From NCBI GenBank assembly GCA_050743125.1, contig JBOGEB010000041.1, positions 1-27,392 on the forward strand: a stretch of DNA of 27,392 nucleotides. Reading direction: 5' to 3'. Of this stretch, positions 15,373 through 23,322 are shown one piece after another. The position numbers and the translations under genes were made by a program. The DNA comes from JBOGEB01 sp050743125 (GTDB taxonomy: Bacteria > Actinomycetota > Nitriliruptoria > Euzebyales > Egibacteraceae). The notes under the pieces are model-generated. The model was not told where the DNA came from and made no database searches. It saw nothing but the letters and a program-made list of their open reading frames with translations. Position 1 is the stretch's first letter. The number at the start of each line of letters is the position of its first letter.

Positions 15373-16335
15373 TTACGGCGGGGGGCCGAGCATGAGGTAG
15401 CCGAGCAGGCCGACGGCCCCCGCCGCCGCGCAGTACCACGCGAAGCCGGTCAGCCGGGCGTGCGCCACCAGCGCGACGAGCCAGCGGATCGCGAGGTAGC
15501 CCGCCACGAACGCGGCGAGCAACCCGATCGCGATGTCGATGGCGCCGAAGGGGTCAGGTTGGGCGAGATCGGCAAGGCCGAGCATGCCCGCCCCGATCAG
15601 CGCGGGAATCGACAGGAGGAACGAGAACCGGGTCGCGGCCTCGCGGGTCAGCCCGGACGCGATCCCGCCCGTGATCGTCGAGCCCGACCGCGACACCCCC
15701 GGCAGCAGCGCGACGACCTGCATGAGCCCGACCGTCACCGCCTGCCGAACCCCGAGCTCCGCGAGCGTCGCCCCCGCCGGGTCATGGTCGTCCCGGCCCA
15801 CTGGGAGGCCGCGTAGCCGCGTGGCCGTGAGCGCTTTGGCGGCTCCGCTCTGGGCGGCCCCACCGACCAAGGTGCCGTCACCGTCAGCGTTGGTGGTTGC
15901 CAGCGTCCTGCCCACCCGGCGGTCGCGGATCTTCTCGCCGATGGCAAGGATCGCGGCGGTGACGAACAGCAGCGCTGCGGTCACTCCCGGTGCCTGGAAG
16001 ACCGCCGCGATCCATCGCTCGAGCAGCGCCCCGACGATCGCGACAGGGACGCTGGCCAGGACGAGGAGGAGGGCGAGCTGCCGGTACAGCCGTCCCTCGG
16101 CCTCCTGCGCTCGCCGCGTCACCGCGACGGCCATCGCCCAAAGCTCCCGACGGAAGTAGCACAAGACGGCAGCGAGCGTTCCCATGTGCAGCGCGACGTC
16201 GAACGCAAGCGTCGGCTGCTGCCAGCCGAGCAGGTACGGCACGAGCACGAGGTGTGCGGACGACGAGACCGGGACGAACTCGGTCAGGCCCTGGACGACG
16301 CCGAGCACCAGCGCTTGCAGCCAGAAAGGAACCAC
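15373..16335 (-). CDS. uppP: Undecaprenyl-diphosphatase (UppP/BacA)
   Basis: 320 residues from GTG 16335 (MVPFWLQALVLG) with GGAG 8 nt upstream. The two family signatures are present: QGLTEFVPVSSSAHL near the N-terminus and LLPGVSRSGSTITGG in the second half. Several membrane helices are evident. The enzyme dephosphorylates undecaprenyl pyrophosphate to recycle the lipid carrier for peptidoglycan and other envelope polymers, and gives bacitracin tolerance. It is about 45 residues longer than E. coli BacA because of a hydrophilic insertion in the middle (around TTNADGDGTLVGGAAQSG to GLPVGRDDHDPAG), between the two signatures. A 48-bp palindrome lies 65 nt upstream. Confidence 0.95.
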   Translation of the reverse strand: MVPFWLQALVLGVVQGLTEFVPVSSSAHLVLVPYLLGWQQPTLAFDVALHMGTLAAVLCYFRRELWAMAVAVTRRAQEAEGRLYRQLALLLVLASVPVAIVGALLERWIAAVFQAPGVTAALLFVTAAILAIGEKIRDRRVGRTLATTNADGDGTLVGGAAQSGAAKALTATRLRGLPVGRDDHDPAGATLAELGVRQAVTVGLMQVVALLPGVSRSGSTITGGIASGLTREAATRFSFLLSIPALIGAGMLGLADLAQPDPFGAIDIAIGLLAAFVAGYLAIRWLVALVAHARLTGFAWYCAAAGAVGLLGYLMLGPPP

Positions 16336-16399
16336 GCCGATTCTCCGAACGCTGGACGGCAGGGATGCTACTGGACGGTGTTGGGGATCGTCTGTCGAG

Positions 16400-16447
16400 C
16401 TTGTGGCCAGGATTCGTCACGCATGCGTGACGAATCCTGGCCACAAG
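16400..16447. terminator. 48-bp perfect palindrome between the SAF gene and uppP
   Basis: Arms of 24 bp, from CTTGTGGCCAGG through CGTCACGCA, are followed directly by their exact reverse complement, with no spacer. It lies 18 nt after the SAF-protein stop (minus strand) and 65 nt before the uppP start. As RNA it would form a very stable hairpin and so may terminate transcription, but no T-tract follows on the minus strand. A protein-binding site or repetitive palindrome is also possible. Confidence 0.6.
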
Positions 16448-16464
16448 GACGTCCGCCCACGCGC

Positions 16465-17136
16465 TTACGGGCCGCGCGACCCGGTCGCTGTGGGCGGCGG
16501 CGCGTGGGTCAGGAGCACCTTACCGAGCGCGAGCCCCTCGGTGGCAGGGCCGACCTCGCCGTCGCGAAGGCTCACGAGGGCGGTGCGCGTCCCCTCGTCC
16601 CGGCGTACCTCGAGGACGGCGCGGGACCGCGCGACCAGGCGGGACGGCGCCTGGCCAGCGCCGAGCACCCAGACGTCCACCCAGCCGCCCGGCTCGACCT
16701 GCCACCCGGCCTCGACCGGCACAGGCACCGCCCGTACGTCGTCCGGCAGGTTCGCGGCGGGGCCGCGGGGGTCGAGGTGCGCCTGGGTGAGCACCGAGCC
16801 AGCGGGCAGCGGCAGGGACAGCACCGCGCCGTCTGGGGCGTGGCCCACCGCATGCGGCGGCAGCGCGGCGGGCGGAAGCGTCACCGGTTCCAGCCGGGCT
16901 GCGGGCGCCCCCGCGGGCAGATCCTCCATCGCGCGCAGGACAGTGACCGGCGTCCCGCCCCAACGCGCCTCGATCAGGGCGGCTCGGTGTTGCATGCCAG
17001 CCATCGCGGCGAGAGCGACCCACAGGATGAGCAGCGCGCGCAAGCGGGGCGGGACCCGTGCCCAGCGTTCCGACACGGCATCCATAGGCGCTGGCAGGGC
17101 AAAGGGCCGGCCGTAGAGCAGCTTGCGCAGGTCCAT
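16465..17136 (-). CDS. SAF-domain protein (CpaB/RcpC-like), single membrane anchor
   Basis: 223 residues from ATG 17136 (MDLRKLLYGRPFALPAP). No ribosome site is visible, so it may be leaderless; the frame is open further upstream but without coding character. One membrane helix lies at about 33-50 (LRALLILWVALAAMAGM). A SAF-type domain follows (VLRAMEDLPAGAPAARLEPV, then PLPAGSVLTQAHLD) and a C-terminal beta-rich part (GGWVDVWVLG). This is the layout of CpaB/RcpC Flp-pilus assembly proteins, though no pilus genes are nearby, so a pilus role is not supported by context. Confidence 0.75.
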   Translation of the reverse strand: MDLRKLLYGRPFALPAPMDAVSERWARVPPRLRALLILWVALAAMAGMQHRAALIEARWGGTPVTVLRAMEDLPAGAPAARLEPVTLPPAALPPHAVGHAPDGAVLSLPLPAGSVLTQAHLDPRGPAANLPDDVRAVPVPVEAGWQVEPGGWVDVWVLGAGQAPSRLVARSRAVLEVRRDEGTRTALVSLRDGEVGPATEGLALGKVLLTHAPPPTATGSRGP

Positions 17137-17278
17137 GCAGCGAACTATGGGCTGCAAAGCCGGGATGGCCAAGCGTCGATCTGCTGAGCTGTGGACAACC
17201 CCCGCGAGGATGTGCAGTCCCGGCAGGATATGACCGGAAGTGCACACCTGACACGAAGCGCACATCGCCTGATCGTGG

Positions 17279-18088
17279 CTAGGGGCTGATGCGGGCGCCC
17301 TCCAGCGCGTGCAGGGCTGGGCGGTCCGGTGAGAGGGGGAGCTTCGGCACGATCGCGAACAGCAGGTCGCGCAGCTTGGCGTTGTTCGCGTTGAAGACCT
17401 CGAAGACCTTGGCATGGGAGACGGGCTCGACGTCGGGGTCGTCCTCCAGCCCCACGTCGTAGTCGGTGATGAGCGCGATGTTGAGCGCCGCCATCTCCAG
17501 CTCGCGCGCGAGGATCACCTCGGGGTACTGGGTCATGTTGATGACCTCCCACCCCATCGAGGAGAACCATTTCGACTCGGCCTTGGTCGAGAACCGTGGC
17601 CCCTGGATCACCACGACCGTCCCACGCCCATGGGCGGTGATCCCCAGCCCGGCGGCGGCGTCGATCGCGACCTGCCGCATCTGCGCATCGTAGGGCTCCG
17701 CGAACGACACGTGCGTGGTCTCCGGGCCGTCGTAGAAGGTGTCCGCGCGCCCCTTCGTCCGGTCGACGACTTGGTCGCAGAACACGAAGTCCCCCGGCTT
17801 CACGGCCCGCTGGAGGCTGCCGGCAGCGCAAGGCAGAATCACGTCGGTCGCGCCCAGGTGCTTCATCACCCACAGGTTGGCGCGGTAGTTGACCTTGTGC
17901 GGAGGGAACTCGTGACGGAGGCCGTGGCGGGGCATGAACCCCACCGGCCGTCCGCTGATCTCACCGACGACGACCGGCGCCGAGGGGGACCCGTAGGGGG
18001 TCTCGATGACGACCTCGCGCGCCTCCTCGAGGAGCGAATAGAACCCCGATCCCCCGAAAATCCCGACCTTGATCTGCTGCGTGGACAC
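17279..18088 (-). CDS. mtnP: S-methyl-5'-thioadenosine phosphorylase
   Basis: 269 residues from GTG 18088, five bases after the stop of the zinc-ribbon gene, so likely one operon. It has the MTAP/PNP family II fold: VGIFGGSGFYSLLEEA (phosphate loop GGSGFY), FMPRHGLRHEFPPHKVNYRA (phosphate-binding RHG and H residues), ILPCAAGSLQ, VVIQGPRFSTKAES and EVINMTQYPEVILARELEMA (nucleoside site with NMT). It cleaves methylthioadenosine with phosphate to adenine and methylthioribose-1-phosphate, in polyamine by-product recycling and methionine salvage. NMTQYPE rather than NMT.LPE, and TDYDVGLED at the purine site, fit an MTA-preferring enzyme, but purine specificity is not certain. Confidence 0.92.
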   Translation of the reverse strand: MSTQQIKVGIFGGSGFYSLLEEAREVVIETPYGSPSAPVVVGEISGRPVGFMPRHGLRHEFPPHKVNYRANLWVMKHLGATDVILPCAAGSLQRAVKPGDFVFCDQVVDRTKGRADTFYDGPETTHVSFAEPYDAQMRQVAIDAAAGLGITAHGRGTVVVIQGPRFSTKAESKWFSSMGWEVINMTQYPEVILARELEMAALNIALITDYDVGLEDDPDVEPVSHAKVFEVFNANNAKLRDLLFAIVPKLPLSPDRPALHALEGARISP

Positions 18089-18093
18089 GGGGG

Positions 18094-18399
18094 TCAGGCC
18101 GACTCAGCCGTGTCGGTCCCGGTGGCGGTGCTGGTCCCGGCCTCGGCGCTGGCGGGGCTAGGTGCACCATCCTTGCGCTCCGTGTCAGAGGGCTTCTTCG
18201 TGTCAGAGGGCTTCGCTGGCTTGCTCCGCGAGTCGGTGACGTAGTAGCCGGAGCCTTTGAAGATGATCCCGGCGGCGCTGAACACCTTGCGCAACGGCCC
18301 GCCGCATGTCCCGCACGTGGTCAGGGGCGCGTCCCGGAATGACTGGACTACCTCGAGATGGCGTGAGCAGTCGCGGCACACGTACTCGTATGTGGGCAT
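18094..18399 (-). CDS. FmdB-family zinc-ribbon protein, similar to mycobacterial Ruc (Rv0991c)
   Basis: 101 residues from ATG 18399 (MPTYEYVCRDCSRHLEVVQS) with GGGAGAGG just upstream; the longer frame from 18438 is not needed. Two CxxC pairs (CRDC and CGTC) form the zinc ribbon, then GGPLRKVFSAAGIIFKGSGY closes the FmdB domain. The last ~45 residues are a disordered Lys/Ser/Thr/Ala tail containing the repeat KPSDT. The same layout, next to 5-formyltetrahydrofolate cyclo-ligase and divergent from galU, is seen for M. tuberculosis Rv0991c, reported as a redox-regulated unstructured chaperone. A chaperone role here is an inference from this similarity. Confidence 0.85.
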   Translation of the reverse strand: MPTYEYVCRDCSRHLEVVQSFRDAPLTTCGTCGGPLRKVFSAAGIIFKGSGYYVTDSRSKPAKPSDTKKPSDTERKDGAPSPASAEAGTSTATGTDTAESA

Positions 18400-18421
18400 G
18401 CACCTCTCCCGAACAAGAGAC

Positions 18422-19009
18422 TCAGTGGAGATCCCCACGATATACCGCTGCCTCGGTCACGACGACGTCGACAGCGCGGTCGTGGGTGGCGGTCGGGACG
18501 GCGTCGATGATCTGGATCTCGAACGCCACGCCGACGACCGGCGTCTCCGGGCGCAGCGTGCTGAGCAGCCGGTCGAAGTGCCCGCCCCCGTAGCCGAGCC
18601 GGCGCCCAGAGCGGTCGAAGGCCACACCCGGGGTGACGACCGCGTCGAGGCGATCGGGGCGGGCGGGACGGCGGCCGATCGCGCGGGGCTCGCGGACGCC
18701 CCGCCAGCCGGGCACGAGGTCGGCGTCGAGGTCGCAGACCCGCGCGATCCCAAGCTGTTGCCCGTCCACCCACGGGAGGAACACCCCGGCGCCGGTAGCG
18801 AGCAGCGCCTGGAGCCACGGGTCGAGATCCACCTCCGCGCCGAAGGCCGCGTATGCGAGCGCCGCGCGCGCCGCGCGCAGCTCAGGCAGGCCCTGCAGCC
18901 GGCGATGGACGACGGCGGAAGCCGCCGCCCGCTGCTCGGCCGGCAGCGCGGCACGCGCTGCGAGCACTGCGGAGCGCAGGGTAGTTTTCGCCGCCTTCGT
19001 CCTTGTCAT
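18422..19009 (-). CDS. 5-formyltetrahydrofolate cyclo-ligase
   Basis: 195 residues from ATG 19009 (MTRTKAAKTTLRSAVLAARA). AAGGG directly abuts the ATG, so initiation may be leaderless or from a nearby codon. Family marks are the basic N-terminal helix, the AYAAFGAEVDLDPWL core, TPGVAFDRSGRRLGYGGGHFDR (ATP/substrate loop GYGGGHFDR) and the end VPTATHDRAVDVVVTE. It converts 5-formyl-THF to 5,10-methenyl-THF with ATP in folate one-carbon metabolism. It is the first gene of a minus-strand cluster with the FmdB-like and mtnP genes. Confidence 0.93.
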   Translation of the reverse strand: MTRTKAAKTTLRSAVLAARAALPAEQRAAASAVVHRRLQGLPELRAARAALAYAAFGAEVDLDPWLQALLATGAGVFLPWVDGQQLGIARVCDLDADLVPGWRGVREPRAIGRRPARPDRLDAVVTPGVAFDRSGRRLGYGGGHFDRLLSTLRPETPVVGVAFEIQIIDAVPTATHDRAVDVVVTEAAVYRGDLH

Positions 19010-19090
19010 CCCTTCACTAGCTCAACAAAATTCGGTCTGACCGTCCATTCGTCCCCGCCAGGGTCACAGGCTGATGCCATCATTCCTGTC

Positions 19091-19437
19091 ATGAGCCTGC
19101 GTGCTCGTAAGGCGGGGTTCTTTCTAGCGACCACGATCGTTCCGCTCGTGGTCGTGATTTTGGCATCCCGCATCCAGACTGCCACCCAGATGCGTGGCTG
19201 GGCTGAGCGCGGGTGTCAAAGCGGACCAGAGCGGAGGCGCCTGGGCGGGTTCCGCGGGTCATCTTTGGGTTTGGAGCGGTCGGACGTCCTGATGAGCCTC
19301 CGTCGGCGATTCTGCGACACCGCCCTCCGGTGCTCCGCCACCTGTGGTGAGGTCGTGCTCGCCATCGTCGGCGGCGCGGCCGTCGGGCTGGTGGACCGCG
19401 CCCGAGTGTGCGCCGGAGGCGTCGTCGACCAGCCCTC
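19091..19437 (+). pseudogene. Damaged 5' part of the diguanylate cyclase gene, carrying repeat copy D
   Basis: From ATG 19091 the frame reads MSLRARKAGFFLATTIVPLV and further hydrophobic residues, a typical N-terminal membrane anchor of sensor diguanylate cyclases. It then runs through repeat copy D (19210-19344) without a stop and continues as EVVLAIVGGAAVGLVDRARV to GVVDQP. The protein-like sequence then jumps to the neighbouring frame (LFPRLPGDGQVFPSSADEAP) that leads into the GAF-GGDEF protein. A one-base deletion near 19437 (at CCCTCTTCC) would explain this. The original gene was probably one sensor protein of about 550 residues. Confidence 0.5.
19210..19344 (-). repeat. TGTGTCGAA repeat family, copy D (135 nt, diverged)
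   Basis: Read on the minus strand it begins CAGGTGGCGGAGCACC, has the core AATCGCCGACGGAGGCTCAT and CCAAACCCAAAGATG, and ends GCTCTGG...CTTTGACACCCG. The first 40 positions align with the 23.0-kb copies without gaps. At 135 nt it is a multiple of three and leaves the plus-strand frame of the surrounding gene open. Confidence 0.6.
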
Positions 19438-19548
19438 TTCCCCCGACTCCCTGGCGATGGGCAAGTCTTCCCCAGCAGCGCCGACGAAGCCCCGTCCGCG
19501 CCGCCCCCGTGGGTACGCGTCGTCGCTCGGACCGCGCAGGGCGAGCAG

Positions 19549-20751
19549 ATGCTCGTGACCGTGGCGGCGCTCGCATCTGGAGCGCAGGACAGCTCGCCGC
19601 TGCTGTGGGCCCTCGCCGGCGCCTCACCATTCGACGAGGGGCTCATGTGGTTGCTGCTCACTGGGCTGATCCTCCTCGCGGCGGTGCTTGGCTGGCTGCT
19701 CGCCCACACCGCTGTCGTGCGGCTCGTGCGGCTCGGGCCGAGCCGTGACGAGCTGCGAGGATCGCTTTCTCGCCTCGGCCAGACGCTGTCGTCCAGCCTC
19801 GACCTCGGGCGCACGCTTGCGGTCGTCGTCGAGACCGCGATGGACACGCTCGCGGCCGACCGCGCGGTGCTCATGCTCCTTACGCCCGAGCGCGACGCGC
19901 TCTACCCGAAGGTGGGGCGCGGCGTTGGGACGAGGGTGCCGCGGGTACGGCTCGGCCAGGGGCTCGCGGGGTGGGTGGCGCAGACCGGGACCGGATTGCG
20001 ACTGCCCGCCGACGCCGACCGCGCCCCACCTCCGTGCCCCGGCGAGCCCGCGGGGCGCAACCAGCTCCTCGTGCCGATGCCCGGCTACGGCTGCCACGTG
20101 ATCGGGGTCCTCTCGCTCATCCGGGGGGACGAGGCACCGCCGTTCACGCAGAACGACTTCGACACGATCATGGGCTTCGCTGCGCAGGCCTCGGTCGCGA
20201 TCGAGAACGTCATGCTCCACCGCGAGGCCCAACGTCTGTCGGTCACCGACCCGTTGACGGGGCTGTGGAACCTGCGCTACCTCCAGATCCAGGCCGATCG
20301 CGAGCTGGAGGGTGCGATGCGGTTCCAGCGACCGCTCTCCCTCGCGATCATCGACGTCGACCACTTCAAGGCGGTGAACGACCGGCTCGGCCATCAGGCC
20401 GGCGACGAGGTGCTCGCCGAGGTGGCACGGCGCATCCGGGACTCCACCCGGGTGCCCGACGTCGTGGCGCGCTATGGGGGCGAGGAGTTCGTCGTGCTGC
20501 TCCCGGGCACGGATCTCGCCGGTGCCGTCGCGACCGCCGAGCGCATTCGGGAGGCGGTCGCCGCCGCACCGGTGGCGGTGGGGACGGGCAACGGCCCAGT
20601 CGAGCCCCTGTCCGTGACGTGCAGCGGCGGCGTGTCCTCGTTCCCCGTGCACGGCCAGACGCTCGCGGGCCTGCTGCGAGTGGGGGACGCCGCGCTCTAC
20701 GCGGCGAAGGCGCAGGGCCGCAACCGGATCGTGTGCGCGTCAAACGACTAG
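19549..20751 (+). CDS. Diguanylate cyclase with one membrane helix, GAF and GGDEF domains
   Basis: 400 residues if started at ATG 19549 (MLVTVAALASGAQ); the frame is open back to GTG 19408 and originally extended further through the damaged upstream part. A membrane helix lies at about 33-52 (MWLLLTGLILLAAVLGWLLA). A GAF-type sensor follows at about 85-225 (LAADRAVLMLLTPERDALYP, FTQNDFDTIMGFAAQASVAI), then GGDEF at about 235-400. The active-site motif is YGGEEF (~308-313), and RVPD five residues before it is a product-inhibition I-site. DVDHFKAVNDRLGHQAGD is present, so the cyclase looks active and should make cyclic di-GMP. What the missing extracytoplasmic part sensed is unknown. Confidence 0.88.
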   Translation: MLVTVAALASGAQDSSPLLWALAGASPFDEGLMWLLLTGLILLAAVLGWLLAHTAVVRLVRLGPSRDELRGSLSRLGQTLSSSLDLGRTLAVVVETAMDTLAADRAVLMLLTPERDALYPKVGRGVGTRVPRVRLGQGLAGWVAQTGTGLRLPADADRAPPPCPGEPAGRNQLLVPMPGYGCHVIGVLSLIRGDEAPPFTQNDFDTIMGFAAQASVAIENVMLHREAQRLSVTDPLTGLWNLRYLQIQADRELEGAMRFQRPLSLAIIDVDHFKAVNDRLGHQAGDEVLAEVARRIRDSTRVPDVVARYGGEEFVVLLPGTDLAGAVATAERIREAVAAAPVAVGTGNGPVEPLSVTCSGGVSSFPVHGQTLAGLLRVGDAALYAAKAQGRNRIVCASND

Positions 20752-20847
20752 GATGCGCCTAGTGGTCCGCGCGACTGACCACGTCAACTCCACCACCCGC
20801 CCTCAGCGGTTCGCACATTCAGCGGACGTAACGGAAGGAGTCCTCTC

Positions 20848-21732
20848 TTGCGCGCACGCAAGGCCGTGATCCCCGCTGCGGGGCTGGGGACCCGGTTCCT
20901 GCCGGCGACGAAAGCGCAGCCGAAGGAGATGCTGCCGGTCGTCGACAAGCCGGCGATCCAGTACGTCGTAGAGGAGGCCGTCATGGCTGGCCTCAGCGAC
21001 ATCCTCCTCGTGACCGGCCGCGGGAAGCGGGCGCTCGAGGACCACTTCGACGAGGCGATCGAGCTGGAGCGGCAGCTCGCCGCCGCCGGTCAGGAGGACC
21101 TGCTCGCCGCGATCCGCGCGGTGTCGCGGCTCGCCGCGGTCTTCTACGTCCGTCAGGGTCAGCCGCTCGGCCTCGGCCATGCGGTGGGCTGCGCCCGTGA
21201 GCACGTGGGCGACGAGCCGTTCGCCGTGCTGCTCGGCGACGACCTCATCGGCGAGCAGGAGCGGCTGCTGTCGAAGATGGTCGACCTGTGCGCCGAGACC
21301 GGCCGCAGCGTTGTCGCGGTGATGGAGCTGGGCGACGAGGAGCTCGGCAAGTACGGGGTGATCGCTGGCGAGCCGGACCCGGACCGCCCGAACGTGTTCC
21401 GCGTCCACGACATGGTCGAGAAGCCGGGCCGGGCCAACGCGCCGTCCAAGCTCTGCATCATCGGGCGGTACGTCTTGACTCCGGACATCTTCGACCACAT
21501 CAACGCCACGAAGCCCGGGCGGGGCGGCGAGATCCAGCTCACCGACGCGATGAAGATGCAGGCCCGCGAAGCCCCGATCTGCGCGGTGCGCTTCTCCGGG
21601 GTGCGGTATGACGTCGGGAGCAAGCTCGACTACCTGCGGGCGATGGTCGAGCTCGCCGCCGCCCGCAGCGACCTGGGGCCCGCGTTCCGCGAGTTCCTCG
21701 TCGATTTCGTGAAGGGGTTGGACGTGTCGTGA
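20848..21732 (+). CDS. galU: UTP--glucose-1-phosphate uridylyltransferase
   Basis: 294 residues from TTG 20848, supported by GAAGGAG 9 nt upstream. Nucleotidyltransferase signature AVIPAAGLGTRFLPATKAQP followed by KEMLPVVDKPAIQYVVEEA, then PLGLGHAV, VLLGDDLI, KYGVIAGE, VEKP, IIGRYVLTPDIF and YDVGSKLDYL. It makes UDP-glucose for envelope glycans, trehalose and other glycosylation. Its stop overlaps the moeA start (GTGA, 21729-21732), so the two are coupled. The order 5-FCL (divergent), galU, moeA is conserved in Actinobacteria. Confidence 0.95.
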   Translation: MRARKAVIPAAGLGTRFLPATKAQPKEMLPVVDKPAIQYVVEEAVMAGLSDILLVTGRGKRALEDHFDEAIELERQLAAAGQEDLLAAIRAVSRLAAVFYVRQGQPLGLGHAVGCAREHVGDEPFAVLLGDDLIGEQERLLSKMVDLCAETGRSVVAVMELGDEELGKYGVIAGEPDPDRPNVFRVHDMVEKPGRANAPSKLCIIGRYVLTPDIFDHINATKPGRGGEIQLTDAMKMQAREAPICAVRFSGVRYDVGSKLDYLRAMVELAAARSDLGPAFREFLVDFVKGLDVS

Positions 21733-23006
21733 CCGCGCACGGCACGCACGGGAACAGCGGTCACCGCCACCATGTCGACCCGAGCGAGCTGGTCCCGCTC
21801 GAGTTGTACCGGCGCGAGGTGCTCGGGCGGGTTACGCCGCTCGAGCCGATCAAGCTGGGCCTGCTCGAGGCGCACGGCTGCGTGCTCGCGGAGGACGTTG
21901 TGGCGGCCATGGACGTGCCCGCCTTCGCGAACTCGGCGATGGACGGCTACGCGGTCCGCGCGCAGGAGGTCGCCGAGGGCGACGAGCTGCAGGTCGTCGG
22001 CGAGATCGCCGCCGGCGCCGCGAAGCTCGTCGACCCTGGTGCCGGCCAAGCGGTCCGGATCATGACCGGCGCGCCGCTTCCCCCGAGCGCCGACGCCGTC
22101 GTGCCGGTCGAAACCACCGTGGAGATCGAGGACCGGGTGCGGCTGCGGACCGGGCCGCGTCCTGGGGACAACGTCCGCGCCGCGGGTGAGGACGTGCGTG
22201 CAGGACAGACCGTGCTCGAGGCGGGGACCTGGCTCGGGGCGGCGGACATCGGGATGTGCGCCGCGGTCGGCCTGGACGGCGTCCTTGTCCACCCACGCCC
22301 CCGCGTGGTCGTCGTGTCGACCGGCGACGAGCTCGCCGAGCCCGGCGCCCCGCTCGCGCCCGGCCAGATCCGGGACTCGAACAGCTACACGCTGACCACG
22401 ATGGCCCGCGAGGCGGGCGCGACCGCCTATCGGCTGCCGATCGTCCGCGACGACCCGCGTGCGCTGCTCGAGGCGTTCGAGGGCGCGCTCGCCCACGCCG
22501 ACCTCGTCGTGACGAGCGGTGGGGTCAGCGCCGGGCGGTACGACTTCGTGAAGGAGGTGCTCAGCCGACTCGGCGACGTGCGGTTCACGAAGGTCGGGAT
22601 GCAGCCGGGCATGCCCCAGGCGTTCGGGTGCGTCGTCCGTGACCGCTCGCACGAGGTGCCGTGCTTCGGGCTGCCCGGCAACCCCGTCAGCGCCTACGTG
22701 AGCTTCGAGGTGTTCGTACGCCCGGCCATCCGCAGGCTGCAGGGCAGGACCGACCTTCACCGGCCGCGGGTCACCGCCGTGCTCGACGAGCCGGTCCGCA
22801 GCCCGGCGCACAAGGTGTCGTTCCTGCGGGTCACCCTTCATCGCTTGAGCGACGGGGTCTGGCACGCCCGGTCGACGGGCGCGCAGGGCAGCGGGATCCT
22901 CCGCTCGGTCGTCCTCGCCGACGGCCTCGCCGAGGTGCCCGCCGATGTCACCAAGGTCCCCGCCGGCGAGCGTCTCGTCGTCCATCTCCTCGTCGATCCG
23001 GCCTGA
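21729..23006 (+). CDS. moeA: Molybdopterin molybdenumtransferase
   Basis: 425 residues from GTG 21729, overlapping galU by 4 nt. MoeA marks: LGLLEAHGCVLAEDVVA, MDVPAFANSAMDGYAVRAQE, VRIMTGAPLPPSADAVVPVE, VVVVSTGDELAEPGAPLAPG, DLVVTSGGVSAGRYDFVKEV and CFGLPGNPVSAYVSFEVFV. It inserts molybdate into adenylylated molybdopterin, the last step of molybdenum cofactor synthesis. The N-terminus has a short His-rich leader (GTHGNSGHRHH). The stop codon (TGA 23004-23006) lies 3 nt before repeat copy C; without the repeat it would be next to the moaC start. Confidence 0.95.
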   Translation: MTAHGTHGNSGHRHHVDPSELVPLELYRREVLGRVTPLEPIKLGLLEAHGCVLAEDVVAAMDVPAFANSAMDGYAVRAQEVAEGDELQVVGEIAAGAAKLVDPGAGQAVRIMTGAPLPPSADAVVPVETTVEIEDRVRLRTGPRPGDNVRAAGEDVRAGQTVLEAGTWLGAADIGMCAAVGLDGVLVHPRPRVVVVSTGDELAEPGAPLAPGQIRDSNSYTLTTMAREAGATAYRLPIVRDDPRALLEAFEGALAHADLVVTSGGVSAGRYDFVKEVLSRLGDVRFTKVGMQPGMPQAFGCVVRDRSHEVPCFGLPGNPVSAYVSFEVFVRPAIRRLQGRTDLHRPRVTAVLDEPVRSPAHKVSFLRVTLHRLSDGVWHARSTGAQGSGILRSVVLADGLAEVPADVTKVPAGERLVVHLLVDPA

Positions 23007-23009
23007 GAT

Positions 23010-23322
23010 CATGTGTCGAAGCTCCCCAGGACGGCGCCGCCCAGTCGCCGACGAAAGCCCACCGGGGCGCCTCACCGCTGGAAACCCAAAGACGGCCTGA
23101 GGTCATGTGTCGAAGCTCCCCAGGACGGCGCCGCCGAGTCGCCGACGAAAGCCCACCGGGGCGCCTCACCGCTGGAAAACCCAAAGACGGCCTGAGGTCA
23201 TGTGTCGAAGCTCCCCAGGACGGCGCCGCCCAGTCGCCGACGAAAGCCCACCGGGGCGCAAACCCAAAGACGGCCAGCGGAACGCGCCCAGGGCATCCAC
23301 TCTGGCTCGGTTTCGACACACG
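23010..23322 (+). repeat. TGTGTCGAA repeat family, copy C, as a partial tandem array
   Basis: Three starts CATGTGTCGAAGC occur at 23010, 23104 and 23199 (spacing 94 and 95 nt). Only the last unit runs to the terminal TTCGACACACG (23312-23322). Units 1 and 2 end in AAAGACGG and then repeat the left flank (CCTGAGGTCA) before the next start. Unit 3 has lost an internal 12-nt block (CTCACCGCTGGA) at about 23258 that units 1 and 2 keep. CGGCCTGAG is found on both outer flanks (22999-23007 and 23321-23329). Not a CRISPR: no variable spacers. Confidence 0.85.

Noticed and set aside
18257..19558. Single 433-codon plus-strand gene
   Set aside because: Its first 270 codons are antisense to the FmdB-like and 5-FCL genes; only the part from 19091 looks coding, as the start of the cyclase gene.
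21630..23075. 481-codon minus-strand ORF
   Set aside because: Antisense to moeA; no motif or ribosome site.
23010..23322. CRISPR array
   Set aside because: The units are near-identical along their whole 94-95 nt with no variable spacers, and there are only three.
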